Below are positions 61,949-64,000 of a stretch of 64,000 bases of DNA, piece after piece (positions within the stretch are counted from its first letter, which is position 1; every line of letters starts with the position of its first letter). Position numbers and translations under genes: made by a program. Source of the stretch: Lysinibacillus parviboronicapiens (GTDB lineage Bacteria > Bacillota > Bacilli > Bacillales_A > Planococcaceae); contig NZ_PYWI01000003.1 of NCBI RefSeq assembly GCF_003049575.1, positions 124,001 through 188,000 of the forward strand, read 5' to 3'. A model generated the notes under the pieces. It had not been told where the DNA came from. It was given only the letters and a program-made list of their open reading frames with translations, and did not search any database.

Positions 61949-62743
61949 CTACTCAGCATTTTCATATAATTGGTAAGATAAACAAATTGGATTATTACTA
62001 TACGGACAAAGAGCCATCGTCGCATCAATATTAAATACTTTTTGTAAATTTTCTTTTGTCATGACTTCATCCGGGTTGCCATTTACGACAAGTTGTCCAT
62101 CTCTCATCGCAATCATAAATTGAGAAAAACGGGAAGCATGATTTAAATCGTGCAATACCATAACAATTGTGCGTCCTTCTTCTTTATTTAACTTTTGCAA
62201 TAATAGAAGAATATCTAACTGATGCGCTAAATCCAAATAGGTAGTTGGTTCATCTAGTATAAGAATATCTGTCCCTTGAGCTAACGCCATTGCAATCCAA
62301 ACTCGTTGACGTTGCCCTCCTGATAATGCTTCTATTGGACGATCACTAAATTCTCTTAGCCCTGTGACATCAATCGCCCAATGAATATATTCATAATCCT
62401 CCTTACGCAACGTGCCAAAACCTGTTTGATGTGGAAATCGACCGTAAGATACTAATTCAAAAACTGTCAAACCGCCCGGAGCGGTTGCTGTTTGTGGTAG
62501 AATCGCCATCCTCTTTGCAACCTCTTTTGTCTTCAATTGATGAATCGCTTTTCCATCCAAATATACAGCGCCATCTTGTGTTCTAAGGACACGTGCCACA
62601 GCCTTTAATAACGTAGATTTTCCACAGCCATTTGGACCAATAATTGTAGAGATTTGCCCTTTTGGAATCGCTACACTTAAATCATCTACAATCAATGTAG
62701 ATGAGTAACCTATAGCAACATGTTCTATTTCAAGGACTGTCAT
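61949..62743 (-). CDS. iron-siderophore ABC transporter ATPase (FhuC-like)
   Basis: 264 residues. Walker A GPNGCGKSTLL, Q-loop LPQTATAPGGLTV, signature LSGGQRQRVWIAMALAQGTD, Walker B ILILDEPTTYLD and switch His in VLHDLNHASRF are all present. It powers the two downstream permeases. The 174 bases before the first permease gene (61775-61948) show no gene and no clear Fur box. Confidence 0.92.
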   Translation of the reverse strand: MTVLEIEHVAIGYSSTLIVDDLSVAIPKGQISTIIGPNGCGKSTLLKAVARVLRTQDGAVYLDGKAIHQLKTKEVAKRMAILPQTATAPGGLTVFELVSYGRFPHQTGFGTLRKEDYEYIHWAIDVTGLREFSDRPIEALSGGQRQRVWIAMALAQGTDILILDEPTTYLDLAHQLDILLLLQKLNKEEGRTIVMVLHDLNHASRFSQFMIAMRDGQLVVNGNPDEVMTKENLQKVFNIDATMALCPYSNNPICLSYQLYENAE

Positions 62744-62776
62744 ATGAAACTCCCTTTCTCTTTTTAAATTAAATTA

Positions 62777-62813
62777 AGTGTAGAAATGACAAGCATTCCG
62801 ATCATTTCCACAC
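62777..62813 (-). terminator. probable terminator of the ABC exporter gene
   Basis: GTGT-N-GAAATGA pairs with TCATTTC-N-ACAC around a 12-base loop, 30 bases past the exporter stop; the following tract is AT-rich but not a pure T run. Confidence 0.45.
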
Positions 62814-62842
62814 TATGCTGGAACATACTCTATTTGTAGAAT

Positions 62843-64000
62843 TTAAATTTGCAAACCAAATTGCGCTGTATAAAGACCGTAATAAGCATTTTGTATATTC
62901 ATTAGTTCATCATGTGTGCCTTCCTCAATAATGCCCTTCTTAGACACAACAACGATGCGATCTGCATCCTTGATTGTTGCTAAACGGTGCGCAATAACTA
63001 ATGTCGTACGTCCAACTGATAGTTCATTTAATGCTTGTTGAATCGCCTTCTCCGTTTCTGTATCTAAGGCAGATGTTGCCTCATCCAAAATCAATATTTT
63101 TGGATTTTTCAGGAAGATACGTGCAATGGACAGTCGTTGCTTTTGACCTCCCGATAGCTTGACTCCACGTTCACCGATTAAGGTATCCATGCCCTCCGGC
63201 AGGGCATTAATGACCTCCTCTAACTGGGCACGCCTTGCTGCATGCCAAATATCCTCTTCACTAGCTTCTAAATCACCGTAAGCAATATTTTCTCTAACCG
63301 TCCCATCAAACAAGAACACATCTTGCTGTACAATCCCGATATGAGCACGAAGAGATTGTAGCTTGAAATCTCGTATATCGATTCCATCAATCTTAATTGC
63401 CCCTTCACTTACCTCGTAAAAACGAGGCAACAAGCTACAAATGGTTGATTTACCTGCTCCTGATGGCCCAACAAGTGCAACCGTTTCACCCGGACGAACC
63501 TTAAGATTAATATTATTTAAAGTGCGTTCCTTATCTGTATAGCCAAAAGATACATTATTAAATGTAATGTCTCCTTCAATAACCTTAATATTCTTCGCTT
63601 CTGGGCAATCTGCAATTTCTGGTGCTGTTTCAAGGAAATCAATATAACGTTTAAAACCAGCCATCCCTTTTGGATAAGTTTCTATAAACATATTAATTTT
63701 GTTAATAGGACCTAAAAGAATGCCTGATAATAAGATGAACGCAATAAACTCACCATTTGTTAACTGCCCCTGCAAAACAAAGTATGCCCCTACAAAAAGT
63801 GTGAATAATGATAAAACCTTTGTTAAAATACCTGAAATTGCCACATTCCACGCCATCACTTTATAAGAAAATAGTTTGGTTGCTCTGAAGCGATTATTAT
63901 TAACCTTAAAGCGTTTAATCTCATGTTCTTCATTTGTAAATGCTTGTACAACACGGATACCGCTTACATTGTTTTCAACTCGTGCGTTAAAATCAGCGAT
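62843..64000 (-). CDS. MsbA/BmrA-type ABC exporter half-transporter (5' part missing)
   Basis: The frame is open to the window edge, so the N-terminus lies beyond 64000; 385 residues are visible. ADFNARVENNVSGIRVVQAFTNEEHE is the intracellular loop of the membrane domain, two membrane helices follow, then the ATPase domain: GPSGAGKSTICSLLPRFYE, VQQDVFLFDGTVRENIAYG, KLSGGQKQRLSIARI, ILILDEATSALDTETE and IAHRLATI. It is a fused membrane-ATPase exporter for lipids, drugs or peptides. Proximity to the siderophore genes would allow siderophore export, but nothing in the sequence proves it. Confidence 0.92.
   Translation of the reverse strand: MADFNARVENNVSGIRVVQAFTNEEHEIKRFKVNNNRFRATKLFSYKVMAWNVAISGILTKVLSLFTLFVGAYFVLQGQLTNGEFIAFILLSGILLGPINKINMFIETYPKGMAGFKRYIDFLETAPEIADCPEAKNIKVIEGDITFNNVSFGYTDKERTLNNINLKVRPGETVALVGPSGAGKSTICSLLPRFYEVSEGAIKIDGIDIRDFKLQSLRAHIGIVQQDVFLFDGTVRENIAYGDLEASEEDIWHAARRAQLEEVINALPEGMDTLIGERGVKLSGGQKQRLSIARIFLKNPKILILDEATSALDTETEKAIQQALNELSVGRTTLVIAHRLATIKDADRIVVVSKKGIIEEGTHDELMNIQNAYYGLYTAQFGLQI

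Overview
The window is a stretch of chromosome from a low-GC, endospore-forming, flagellated Gram-positive rod, most likely a Lysinibacillus (Bacillaceae/Planococcaceae). The main evidence is a very large SLH-domain surface protein whose N-terminus closely resembles SbpA of Lysinibacillus sphaericus, the sporulation genes spoIID, spoIIQ, spoIIID and spoIIR, and a gene order (prfA-prmC-spoIIR-ywlC-mntP-ywlE-rpiB-ywlG-glyA-upp-atp-ywzB-murAA-spoIID-spoIIQ-spoIIID-mbl-flhO-flhP-fabZ-ywpF-ssb-ywqAB) that mirrors the corresponding part of the Bacillus subtilis map. Almost everything is on the minus strand; only ywqB-ywqA and ywpF run on the plus strand. No rRNA, tRNA, CRISPR array or insertion sequence was seen.

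Layout. (1) 1-10347: a minus-strand cell-surface polysaccharide operon. Read 5' to 3' it encodes a TPR membrane protein, a Wzy/WaaL-type polymerase or ligase, a Wzz-type chain-length protein, a long membrane 4,6-dehydratase (EpsC/PglF type), RmlA, RmlB, a 3,4-ketoisomerase fused to a GNAT domain, a second acyltransferase, a sugar aminotransferase and a WzxE-like flippase cut by the window edge. rmlC and rmlD are absent, so dTDP-4-keto-6-deoxyglucose is probably diverted to a 3-acylamino-3,6-dideoxyhexose. (2) 10645-14060: the S-layer gene with a near-consensus promoter and its own terminator. (3) 14495-16479: a WecG/TagA glycosyltransferase and a UDP-ManNAc dehydrogenase; the matching UDP-GlcNAc 2-epimerase (mnaA) lies at 42 kb. 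Together, parts 1 and 3 look like a Gram-positive counterpart of the enterobacterial common antigen pathway, with a 3-amino sugar in place of Fuc4NAc. (4) 16.6-19.4 kb: a frame-disrupted NERD gene flanked by two short arrays of a 21-bp repeat, an aberrant flagellin with a sigma-D-like promoter, and an IDEAL-domain protein.

(5) 19.6-30.7 kb: the SWIM/SNF2 pair ywqB-ywqA, an SsbB-like protein, ywpF, a small lipoprotein, an unknown gene, fabZ, an EpuA-like membrane protein, flhP, flhO, mbl and spoIIID. (6) 31-43.5 kb: spoIIQ, spoIID, murAA, ywzB, the complete atpIBEFHAGDC operon and mnaA. (7) 43.6-57.4 kb: upp, a PAS-GAF-GGDEF-EAL protein, glyA, ywlG, rpiB, a chemoreceptor, ywlE, an mntP-like gene, ywlC, spoIIR, prmC, prfA, tdk and rpmE. 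(8) 57.5-64 kb: an iron acquisition block with a ferredoxin/flavodoxin-type NADP reductase, a siderophore-binding lipoprotein gene broken by a nonsense codon and a frameshift behind a Fur box, two FecCD permeases, a FhuC-type ATPase, and the 3' part of an ABC exporter.

The observations most worth following are the common-antigen-like pathway with its isomerase-GNAT fusion, the doubly disrupted siderophore-binding gene, the frame-disrupted NERD gene between 21-bp repeat arrays, and a hairpin that buries the spoIIR ribosome-binding site. All functional statements rest on reading motifs and remembered family features; no database search was run.
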